From Haliscomenobacter sp. (lineage in GTDB: Bacteria > Bacteroidota > Bacteroidia > Chitinophagales > Saprospiraceae): a DNA stretch of 64,000 nucleotides. The stretch spans positions 1 through 64,000 of the forward strand of contig JADJPL010000011.1 of the NCBI GenBank assembly GCA_016713275.1, written 5' to 3'. The notes below the pieces were generated by a model that was not told the DNA's origin, did no database searches, and saw nothing but the letters and a program-made list of their open reading frames with translations. The first letter of the stretch is position 1, and each line of letters opens with the position of its first letter. The position numbers and the translations under genes are program-made. This document shows positions 54,656 through 62,090 of this stretch, piece after piece.

Positions 54656-54657
54656 TC
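54575..54657. repeat. Heptamer STRR array, unit ACCACCA
   Basis: About ten tandem 7-base units overlap the last codon of argB. The stop TGA falls within GGTTGAG of the complementary strand. Confidence 0.85.
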
Positions 54658-55428
54658 AACCCCCAATCTCCGTCCCCATTCCCGAAGCAAACGTATCAGG
54701 GCCGCAAACCCGGACGAGATGGACGCCCGATTGGGCAGCGGCGAATGCGTTTTCCAGTTTGGGGAGCATACCGGTATGGATAACCTGTTGCGCAGTCAGC
54801 TGCTGGTAGGCGGAATGGGTTAGTTTGGGGATCAGGCTCTGGTCGTCGTTGGTGTCCATCAGCACACCGTTTTTCTCGAAGAAAAAAGAGAGTTCAACCT
54901 CGTAGCTGGGGGCCATGGCCTGGGCGATCTGGGCGGCTATGGTGTCGGCATTGGTATTGAGGAGGTGGCCCTGACCGTCGTGGGTGATGGCACAGAACAC
55001 CGGGGTGAAGCCTGCTTCCAGGCACCGGTTGATGCCGGCAGCGTCGATTCGGCTAATATCCCCTACCCAGCCGTAATCAATCTCTCCTGCGGGACGTTTA
55101 TGGGCCAGGATCAGGTTGCCGTCGGCCCCGCTGAGTCCCAGGGCGTTGCAACCGCCGCTTGCAGCGCGCTAACGAGTTTTTTGTTGAACAACCCGGCATA
55201 GACCATAACCGCAATGTCCAGGGTCGCTTCGTCGGTGATCCGGCGGCCATTGACCATCAGGGTGGGCACCCCCAGCTTTTCTGCAAGCTGGGTGGCGCCT
55301 TTCCCTCCGCCATGGACGAGGATCTTGAGCCGGGGATCGGAGAGGAAGGCTTGGAGCATGGGCGTAAGCAAAGCGGGTTCGTCCACTACTTTGCCGCCAA
55401 TTTTAACGATGTGCAAGGCCGGGCGCAT
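54656..55428 (-). CDS. argB: Acetylglutamate kinase family protein, frameshifted
   Basis: The enzyme phosphorylates N-acylglutamate. The N-terminal frame has LHIVKIGGKVVDEPALLTPML, ILVHGGGKGATQLAEKLGV, and NGRRITDEATLDIAVMVYAGLFNKKLV. Frame changes near 55140. The other frame begins ALGLSGADGNLILAHKRPAG and has VGDISRIDAAGINRCLEAGFTPVFCAITHD, LLNTNADTIAAQIA and a final GMGTEIGG. Joined length is about 257 residues, normal. The break is a one-base shift within an otherwise intact operon and is probably an error. Confidence 0.85.
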
Positions 55429-55438
55429 AGGTTTCAGA

Positions 55439-56386
55439 TTACAGGGCGTTGGTTAAGATAGACTTTAAGACAGCCATAGCGGCGTAAGTCCGGTTGCCGG
55501 CTTGTTCGATTACGACCGAGCTGGCGCTGTCCAAAACGGCGTCTTCGACGATCACGTTCCGGCGCACAGGGAGGCAGTGCATAAACCGGGCGTCGTTGGT
55601 TCGTTCCATTTTTTGCCTGGTAATCTGCCAATCCGGGTCCTGGTTCAGGATTTGGCCGTATTGGAGATAGGAAGACCAGTTTTTGGCGTAAACGAAATCC
55701 GCGCCTTCCAGGGCTTTGTTCTGGTCGTATTCCACGGGAATGCCGGCTGCAAACTCCGGAGCCAGCTCGTAGCCCTGGGGATGGGTAATCAATAAATCGA
55801 CCCCGGCATGGCGCATCCACTCCACGAAGGAGTTCGGCACGGCCTGGGGAAGGGCTCTGGGGTGGGGCGCCCAGGTGAGTACGACTTTGGGCCTGGACGT
55901 TTTTTTGTATTCCTCGACGGTCAGCACATCCGTGAGCGACTGGAGCGGATGCCGGATAGCCGATTCCAGGCTGATCACGGGGACCCGCGCGTAGCGGAGG
56001 AAACTGTTCAATACCTGATCGGCATAGTCTTTGTCCCGGTCTTTGAGCGAGGGAAACGTCCGTATGCCGATTACGTCGGCGTATTGGCTGATGACGGCGG
56101 CAGCTTCGCGCACATGTTCCGCAGAACCCGCGTTCATGATGGCGCCGTCTTCGAACTCGAGGTTCCACCCCTGGTCGGCGTTCATGCTGATGACCTGCAT
56201 GCCGAGGTTGAGCGCGGCTTTTTCGGTACTGAGGCGGGTGCGCAGGCTCGGGTTGAAGAACAGCATGACCAGTGTCTTGTGCTGGCCGAGGCTGGAAAAC
56301 GAAAGCGGGGCTTTTTTGCAGGCCAGGGCATCCTGGACAAGGGAGGAAAGGTCTGCGATATCCGAGAAGGAGGTAAACGATTTCAT
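55439..56386 (-). CDS. argF': N-acyl-L-ornithine carbamoyltransferase (ArgF')
   Basis: The 315-residue protein fits the N-acetyl/N-succinylornithine transcarbamylase group rather than ordinary ArgF. The carbamoyl phosphate loop is FFNPSLRTRLSTEKAALNLG (residues about 43-62), then HPLQSLTDVLTVEEYKKTSRPKVV, TWAPHPRALPQAVPNSF and MHCLPVRRN. The position that is Pro in the Bacteroides succinylornithine enzyme and Glu in the Xanthomonas acetylornithine enzyme appears to be Ala (GSAEHVREA, about residue 93). The acyl group therefore cannot be assigned. The start overlaps the argD end by ATGA. Confidence 0.9.
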   Translation of the reverse strand: MKSFTSFSDIADLSSLVQDALACKKAPLSFSSLGQHKTLVMLFFNPSLRTRLSTEKAALNLGMQVISMNADQGWNLEFEDGAIMNAGSAEHVREAAAVISQYADVIGIRTFPSLKDRDKDYADQVLNSFLRYARVPVISLESAIRHPLQSLTDVLTVEEYKKTSRPKVVLTWAPHPRALPQAVPNSFVEWMRHAGVDLLITHPQGYELAPEFAAGIPVEYDQNKALEGADFVYAKNWSSYLQYGQILNQDPDWQITRQKMERTNDARFMHCLPVRRNVIVEDAVLDSASSVVIEQAGNRTYAAMAVLKSILTNAL

Positions 56387-57535
56387 AGGGACTGATAGAC
56401 GGTTTGATGTTGCAAGGCTTTGTGCAGGCGGTCGAGGAACCGGTCTGCTTCGTTGGGCCCGATATTCAGCGCCGGGAGCAACCGCACGATATTCGGGTTG
56501 GAAGCCGATCCGGTGAATACGCCGTATTCAAACAGGAGTTGTTTGCGCAAGGCGGCCGTTGGGAAATCGAATTCCAGGCCGATCATCAGGCCCTGGCCGC
56601 GAATCTCCCGGATTTCGGAAACGGGTTTCAGCGCTTCCATCAGCATGCCGCCCATGCGACGGGCATTTTCCACGAGGTTTTCTTTTTGGATAACTTCCAA
56701 AACCGCCAGGCCGGCGGCGCAGGCGAGGTGATTTCCTCCAAAGGTGGTGCCCAGCATGCCGTGTTTGGCCTGGAACCTGGGGTGGATGAGCACGCCTGCG
56801 ATCGGAAATCCATTCCCCATTCCTTTGGCGACGGTGATCAGATCGGGTTCAATGCCTGCGTATTGGTAGGCGAAGAAACGTCCGCTCCGGCCATACCCAG
56901 ACTGGATTTCGTCGAGGATGAGCACTGCGCCATGCTCCCGGCACAGACGCTGAGCTTGCTGGAGAAAGGCTGCGTCCGGCACGTAAATGCCGCCTATTCC
57001 CTGGATGCCTTCCACGATGACCGCCGCCACATCGCCTTGAGACAGGGATGCATGGAGGGCGTCTGTATCGTTGAGGGGCAGGAATTCCACGGGGAACCCC
57101 TTATTGATCGGAGCTTGAATAGCGGGGTTGTCGGTGACGAGCACCGCTGCAGATGTCCGGCCGTGGAAGGCTTTTTCGGAAGGCAACCACTTTCCGGTTT
57201 CCATTGAAAAAAGACGCCAGCTTGAGCGCGTTTTCATTGGCTTCGGCGCCGGAGTTGCACAGGAACAATTGGTACTCGCTGCATCTGGACAACTCGCCCA
57301 GCATGCGGGCCAGTTCCTTTTGAACGTCGTTGTGGATGGAGTTGGAATAAAAAGCCAGTTGCTGAAGCTGGTCTGTTACCCGGTTGAGGTAATGCGGATG
57401 CCCATGCCCGATGGAGATCACGGCATGGCCGCCGTAAAAGTCCAGGTATTCCCGGCCTTGTTCATCGTATACATAGGCGCCCTGGCCCCTGACGGGCTTC
57501 AGGTCGTATAGGGGATAAACGTCGAAAAGTTCCAC
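56383..57535 (-). CDS. argD: Acetylornithine aminotransferase-type enzyme, frameshifted
   Basis: This PLP enzyme makes N-acylornithine. The N-terminal frame has VYPLYDLKPVRGQGAYVYDE, FYGGHAVISIGHGHPHYL and LFLCNSGAEANENALKLAS. Near 57181, an extra C breaks frame. The other frame continues EKAFHGRTSAAVLVTDN, VIVEGIQGIGGIYVPDAAFL and HGAVLILDEIQSGYGRSGRFFAYQYAGIEPD, with the PLP lysine in VAKGMGNGFPIAG. The C-terminal part ends KALQHQTVYQSL. Joined length is about 383 residues, normal. I consider the shift a probable sequence error. Confidence 0.87.
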
Positions 57536-57556
57536 AAGCGGTTGGGTTTAACAGGT

Positions 57557-58513
57557 TTAAAATCCGGCGGGTTTGAGTTGCAGCCCCGCAGTTTCTTCTA
57601 ATCCGAAAATCAGGTTCATGTTTTGAACGGCTTGGCCGGAAGCGCCTTTAACGAGGTTGTCGATAAGGCTGACGATGAAGAGCTTATTGCCGTGTTTTTC
57701 TACATGGATCAAGCATTTATTGGTATTGACCACCTGCTTGAGGTTGGGATTTCTCCTGGATACCACGGTAAAAGGGGCATCCTCGTAGTAGGATTCATAG
57801 AGTCGAACAGCTTCGTCTTCCGGCAAATCGCACGCGGTGTACATGGACGCCAGAATGCCGCGGGTGAAATCGCCCCGGACCGGGATGAAGTTGAGCGCCT
57901 GATCGAAGTCCGGCTGCAACTGGTGGAGGCTCTGGCTGATTTCCTTGAGGTGTTGGTGCTCGAAGGGTTTGTAGACCTGCAGGTTATTGGCTCTCCAGCT
58001 AAAGTGGCTGGTAGGGGAGAGCGCCTGGCCTGCGCCGGTGGAGCCGGTGATGGCGTGGATGTGCACTTCGTCGCGAAGCAATCCGGCATGCGCCAGCGGA
58101 AGCAAACCAAGCTGGATGGCGGTGGCGAAGCAGCCGCAGTTGGCAATCCGTTTGCTTTGCCGGATCGACTCGCGGTTGAGTTCCGGCAGGCCGTACACGA
58201 AACGGGAGTCGAGGCGGAAATCCTGGCTTAGGTCGATGACGGCCACGTGATCCGGTACCGGTTGCTCTGCGAGAAAGGCCCGGGCTTGTCCGTGCGCGAC
58301 GCAAAGAAACAGCACGTCGACTTCCATGTGGATGGAGGCGCTGAAATGCAGATCCGTTTCTCCTTCCAGGTCCTCGTGCACCTGCCAGACGGGGAGGCCT
58401 GCCTGGCTGTTGCTATGGACGAAGGCGATAGTTGCTTGGGGATGGCGGAGCAAAATGCGGAGTAACTCGCCTCCGGTGTACCCTGCTCCGCCAACAATTC
58501 CTGCTTTGATCAT
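57557..58513 (-). CDS. argC: N-acyl-gamma-glutamyl-phosphate reductase
   Basis: The 318-residue enzyme reduces N-acylglutamyl phosphate to the semialdehyde. It starts KAGIVGGAGYTGGELLRILLRHP (Rossmann fold), with the catalytic cysteine in ANCGCFATAIQLGLLPL near residue 128. Other motifs are GSTGAGQALSPTSHFSWR, FIPVRGDFTRGILASMYTA and VKGASGQAVQNMNLIFG. Length is typical of the short type. It lies four bases from argG in the operon. Confidence 0.94.
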   Translation of the reverse strand: MIKAGIVGGAGYTGGELLRILLRHPQATIAFVHSNSQAGLPVWQVHEDLEGETDLHFSASIHMEVDVLFLCVAHGQARAFLAEQPVPDHVAVIDLSQDFRLDSRFVYGLPELNRESIRQSKRIANCGCFATAIQLGLLPLAHAGLLRDEVHIHAITGSTGAGQALSPTSHFSWRANNLQVYKPFEHQHLKEISQSLHQLQPDFDQALNFIPVRGDFTRGILASMYTACDLPEDEAVRLYESYYEDAPFTVVSRRNPNLKQVVNTNKCLIHVEKHGNKLFIVSLIDNLVKGASGQAVQNMNLIFGLEETAGLQLKPAGF

Positions 58514-58517
58514 GGCA

Positions 58518-59726
58518 TTAAACGTCTTTTTCCGCTTTTTGGTGAACGGACTGGTAGATTTTACCCTGGTTGGCCAGGATTTTGGTGAACCCTTTTACGT
58601 CGTCGCCCGACCAGGCCTTATTCATTTCGCCGTATTGCCCGAAGCCGGAGTTCATGAGGTCGAAAGCGGATTCGATGCCTTGCAGTTCGAACCGGTAAGG
58701 GAGGAGTTGAACGAATACCTTTCCGGCAACCGGTTCCTGGGTGTCCTCCAGAAATGCCTCGATATTGCGCATGACGGGTTCGAGGAACTGCCCTTCGTGC
58801 AGGAGCATGCCGTACCAGGAAGCCATCTGGTCTTTCCAGTACAATTGCCATTTCGACAGCACGTGTTTTTCGAGCAGGTGGTGGGCTTTGAGGATGATCA
58901 TCGGCGCGGCGGCTTCAAACCCGACGCGGCCTTTGATGCCGATGATGGTATCGCCCACGTGGATGTCGCGGCCAATAGCAAAGGGAGCGGCTAGGGATTG
59001 GAGGTGTTTGATGGCTTCCACGGGATGGGAGAAGGCGGTTCCGTTTACGGCGGTCAGCTCTCCTTTAGTGAATTCAAGTTCAACGGTTTCCGGGGCGGAT
59101 TTTTGCAGTTGGGAGGGGTAGGCTTCTTCGGGCAGCGGTTTGTGGGAGGTGAGCGTTTCGGCGCCGCCCACGCTGGTTCCCCAAAGGCCTTTGTTGATGG
59201 AGTATTTGGCTTTTTCCCAGCTCCAGGCGATCCCGTTTTGCTGCAGGTAGTCGATCTCTTCCTGCCGGCTCAGGCGCAGGTCGCGAATGGGCGTGATGAT
59301 CTCCAGCTCTTCTCCAAGGATCTCGAAGACGAGGTCGAACCGCACCTGGTCGTTTCCGGCGCCGGTAGACCCGTGCGCTACGGCGGAAGCGCCGGTAAGG
59401 CGGGCGTATTTGGCGGTTTCCATCGCCTGAATCATCCGCTCCGCGCTGACGGAGAGGGGATAGGTGTTGTTCCGGAGTACATTGCCATAGATCAGATACC
59501 GGACGCACTGCTGGTAGTAATCCTGAACGGCGTCGACCATACGGAAGCTTTTTGCGCCGAGCTGGTAGGCTCTTTGCTCCAGGGCTTCCGCATCGGCGGC
59601 GGTGAATCCTCCCGTGTCGATGGTAAGCGCATGCACTTCAAGGCCTTTCTCTTTGGTGAGGTACTTGATGCAGAAAGAGGTGTCGAGCCCGCCACTGTAG
59701 GCGAGCACGACCTGATTATTTTTCAT
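58518..59726 (-). CDS. argG: Argininosuccinate synthase
   Basis: The 402-residue enzyme joins citrulline and aspartate with ATP. It has VVLAYSGGLDTSFCIKYL (PP-loop, residues 7-24), HGSTGAGNDQVRFDLVFEIL near residue 118, and SINKGLWGTSVGGAETL. It overlaps the GNAT gene by 11 bases, so both are translated from the same message. Confidence 0.95.
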   Translation of the reverse strand: MKNNQVVLAYSGGLDTSFCIKYLTKEKGLEVHALTIDTGGFTAADAEALEQRAYQLGAKSFRMVDAVQDYYQQCVRYLIYGNVLRNNTYPLSVSAERMIQAMETAKYARLTGASAVAHGSTGAGNDQVRFDLVFEILGEELEIITPIRDLRLSRQEEIDYLQQNGIAWSWEKAKYSINKGLWGTSVGGAETLTSHKPLPEEAYPSQLQKSAPETVELEFTKGELTAVNGTAFSHPVEAIKHLQSLAAPFAIGRDIHVGDTIIGIKGRVGFEAAAPMIILKAHHLLEKHVLSKWQLYWKDQMASWYGMLLHEGQFLEPVMRNIEAFLEDTQEPVAGKVFVQLLPYRFELQGIESAFDLMNSGFGQYGEMNKAWSGDDVKGFTKILANQGKIYQSVHQKAEKDV

Positions 59727-60303
59727 GTTGGGTCAGAATTAGGTTGGATAAATCGTGTTTCATGGCCAGATCTTCCTCTTTGGAAGGGGCGAGCATGGCG
59801 GTGCAAAGGCACATGCGTTTTTGATTGCGTTCGAGGATGTCGTAGTTGGGGCAAGACCGGCAACCGTCCCAGAAAGCGGGGTCTTGCGTCAGTTCGGAGA
59901 AGGTGACCGGCTGGTAACCCAGGGAGCTGTTGATCTTCATCACCGCCAGGCTGGTCGTAATACCGAACACTTTAGCCTGGGGGTACTTGTCGCGGGCGAG
60001 GTTGAATACCTTTTCCTTGATCGCTTTAGCCAGGCCTAGTCGCCGGAGATCCGGGTTGACGATCAGGCCGGAGTTGGCTACGTACTTCCCATGGTCCCAG
60101 GTTTCGATATAACAGAAGCCGGCAAGCTGATCCCCGTAGAAGGCGATAACCGCATTGCCTTTGGCCATTTTTTCCAGAACATACTCCGGTTTGCGCTCGG
60201 CAATCCCGGTTCCGCGGGCTTTGGCAGATTCGGCGATCATCTTGCAGATTGCTTCCGCGTATTGGGCATGCGCTGCGGAAGCTACTTCGATGGTTATGTC
60301 CAT
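59716..60303 (-). CDS. GNAT acyltransferase heading the arginine operon (candidate ArgA role)
   Basis: The 195-residue protein has a GNAT core: YVLEKMAKGNAVIAFYGDQLAGFCYIETWD, then NSGLIVNPDLRRLGLAKAIKE (acyl-CoA loop, about residue 88) and KINSSLGYQPVTFSELT. A cysteine-rich tail contains CRSCPNY and CLC. Bacteroidota arginine operons start with such a gene, thought to make N-acylglutamate; no ArgA or argJ of classical type is in the window. Whether the acyl donor is acetyl-CoA or succinyl-CoA is not known. The long leader upstream may control the operon. Confidence 0.75.
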   Translation of the reverse strand: MDITIEVASAAHAQYAEAICKMIAESAKARGTGIAERKPEYVLEKMAKGNAVIAFYGDQLAGFCYIETWDHGKYVANSGLIVNPDLRRLGLAKAIKEKVFNLARDKYPQAKVFGITTSLAVMKINSSLGYQPVTFSELTQDPAFWDGCRSCPNYDILERNQKRMCLCTAMLAPSKEEDLAMKHDLSNLILTQHEK

Positions 60304-60503
60304 TTCTTTAGGAAATTGCGTTTGCCAGGTTGGACCAAATAGGCTTTCCCTGAGGATGATAAAATATAGCGGCTTGGTAAGCTGGCAGGAAGCAACCCCT
60401 GCCCGGTAGGGTGGAAAAAATAGTTACGCCCGCCCGGGGCGACGCGGGAAGCGGCGGACGAAAGGAGTAAGATGGGTAATATGTGCAATCGTCTTTTGCA
60501 TAC
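60304..60503 (-). promoter_or_regulatory. Long untranslated leader of the arginine operon
   Basis: About 200 bases separate the predicted start site from the GNAT ATG. The leader is GC-rich in the middle (GCCCCGGGCGGGCG near 60428-60445), and no open frame with clustered Arg codons was identified. It may hold post-transcriptional control or simply be a spacer. Confidence 0.35.
60484..60500. promoter_or_regulatory. Candidate operator at the arginine-operon start site
   Basis: TGCAA-N7-TTGCA is a perfect palindrome located at or just downstream of the predicted transcription start, where a repressor such as ArgR would act. It does not match the E. coli ARG box. Confidence 0.4.
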
Positions 60504-60509
60504 AGGAGG

Positions 60510-60541
60510 CAAAAGTAGCGGGTCGGTACGGAATTTGCAAT
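60510..60541 (-). promoter_or_regulatory. Consensus promoter of the arginine operon
   Basis: On the minus strand, ATTG (60538-60541) and TACTTTTG (60510-60517) are separated by 20 bases, matching the Bacteroidota consensus. The start site would be near 60503. Confidence 0.75.
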
Positions 60542-60614
60542 ATGCCGGTAGTTAATTTTAACCTAAATTCCTCCATTCTACGAATTCTAACGCCCGGAGT
60601 GTAATTGTTCCGCC

Positions 60615-60908
60615 AGGTGTGGCGCTCCTTTTGCGCTCTGGGCCGTTTTAGGCATCAGGCTGTTCAACTCCATTATGTGGTCCAATATCTTTACGCTGGC
60701 GATCGACCGGCTTAAGGAGTTCACCAGTTATGGGTCTTCTTTCCTGGTCATGATGATCGTCGGAGGCGCCATTCTTCCCCCGCTTCAGGGCATCCTGGCC
60801 GACGTTCCGTCGGTTGGCGCGAAGCATTCTTTTGCCGTCCCTCTGGTTGCCTATGCCCACTTGGTCCTCTATGGCCTGCGAGGTTACCGCCCCCGAAATT
60901 TGATCTGA
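60615..60908 (+). pseudogene. fucP-type sugar transporter remnant (C-terminus only)
   Basis: The frame reads ALWAVLGIRLFNSIMWSNIFTLAI, then FTSYGSSFLVMMIVGGAILPPLQGILAD and HLVLYGLRGYRP. These are the last membrane segments of an L-fucose/glucose-galactose MFS transporter (FucP family), which is normally about 410-430 residues. Everything upstream of roughly residue 310 is missing; the sequence before 60600 shows no transporter features. It lies between the divergent arginine operon and glpX. The ATG at 60675 could give a 77-residue peptide, but a function is unlikely. Confidence 0.7.
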
Positions 60909-60969
60909 CATTGGCCTCGCTCACGCACTCACCCACTCACCCATACCCGTCCCCCCAACGCCTAAACGC

Positions 60970-61956
60970 CTACTTCGGCATTTGCTTTCGTTCGAGCTGA
61001 TGCACTCCCTTGATAAATCGAAGAGACCCGGTGCGGGAGCGGATGACCATGCTGTAGGTGGTTACTACGCCGTCTTCCCCAAACCGCACTTCTTCCAGGA
61101 AGGTGCCGCCGGTGATTCCGGTAGCGGCAAAATAGGTATTGTTCGAGCGGATCAGCTTGTCGAGGGTAAGGACCTCGCCAAGGTCGCAGCCTTCTTCCTT
61201 CAGGCGGTCTATTTCGTAGTCGAGTTGGGGCGCGCGCATGCCTTGCATGCCTCCGTCGAGGGCCTTCACTGCGGCAGCGGCGATGACGCCTTCCGGGGTT
61301 CCTCCGATGCCCATGAGGACATCGACGCCGGAGTCGGGGGCAGCAGCCAGGAGGGCGCCCATCACGTCGCCATCGGTATGCAGGGTGATTCGGGCGCCTG
61401 CTTCCCGGATCTCGGCGATCAGTTTTAAGTGACGGGGTTTGTCTAAAACGAATACGGTCAGGTCGCTCACGTTGCGGTCCAGGGCCTCTGCGATGCGGTT
61501 CAGGTTTTCTTTGGTGGAAAGACGGATGTCGATCACCTCTTTCGCTTTTTTCCCTACCACGATTTTGTCCATGTATAGCGAACCGCCTGGATCCCACATC
61601 GAGTGCCGTTCGGCGACGGCGATGACGGAAATGGCGTTATGCCGGCCATACGCCAGTAGCCGGGTGCCGTCGATGGGGTCTACTGCTACGTCGACTTCCG
61701 GGCCTTTTCCCGTGCCCACCTGCTCCCCGTTGAACAGCATGGGGGCCTCGTCTTTTTCTCCTTCGCCAATGACGACGACGCCTTTCATGTTAACGGTGCT
61801 GAGGAAGGCGCGCATGGCATCCACTGCAGCGCCGTCGCCTTCGATCTTATTCCCCCTGCCCATATAGCGGGCGGCAGAAATGGCGGCGGCTTCGGTTACG
61901 CGGACGAGCTCCATCGCCAGGTTGCGATCGGGATGCAGGATGGGTTGGTTTTCCAT
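60970..61956 (-). CDS. glpX: Class II fructose-1,6-bisphosphatase
   Basis: The 328-residue enzyme converts fructose-1,6-bisphosphate to fructose-6-phosphate in gluconeogenesis. GlpX motifs are TEAAAISAARYMGRGNK, VVVIGEGEKDEAPMLF and DVAVDPIDGTRLLA (DPxDGT metal site, about residue 95). Later come VDVLMGIGGTPEGVIAAAA and LIRSNNTYFAATGITGG. Its stop sits beside ACGCCTA heptamers (60957-60970). Confidence 0.94.
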   Translation of the reverse strand: MENQPILHPDRNLAMELVRVTEAAAISAARYMGRGNKIEGDGAAVDAMRAFLSTVNMKGVVVIGEGEKDEAPMLFNGEQVGTGKGPEVDVAVDPIDGTRLLAYGRHNAISVIAVAERHSMWDPGGSLYMDKIVVGKKAKEVIDIRLSTKENLNRIAEALDRNVSDLTVFVLDKPRHLKLIAEIREAGARITLHTDGDVMGALLAAAPDSGVDVLMGIGGTPEGVIAAAAVKALDGGMQGMRAPQLDYEIDRLKEEGCDLGEVLTLDKLIRSNNTYFAATGITGGTFLEEVRFGEDGVVTTYSMVIRSRTGSLRFIKGVHQLERKQMPK

Positions 61957-62090
61957 ATTGGGTCAGGATTTGTAGCGAATTAACGGAAAAAAAGGGGGAA
62001 GCCCAAGGAAAGGGAAAAGGAAAAGGCTGGTTTTTTAAAAAAAGGAGGACCCTCTGGTTTTGAAGGTAAGGGCAACGATACGAGCATGCA

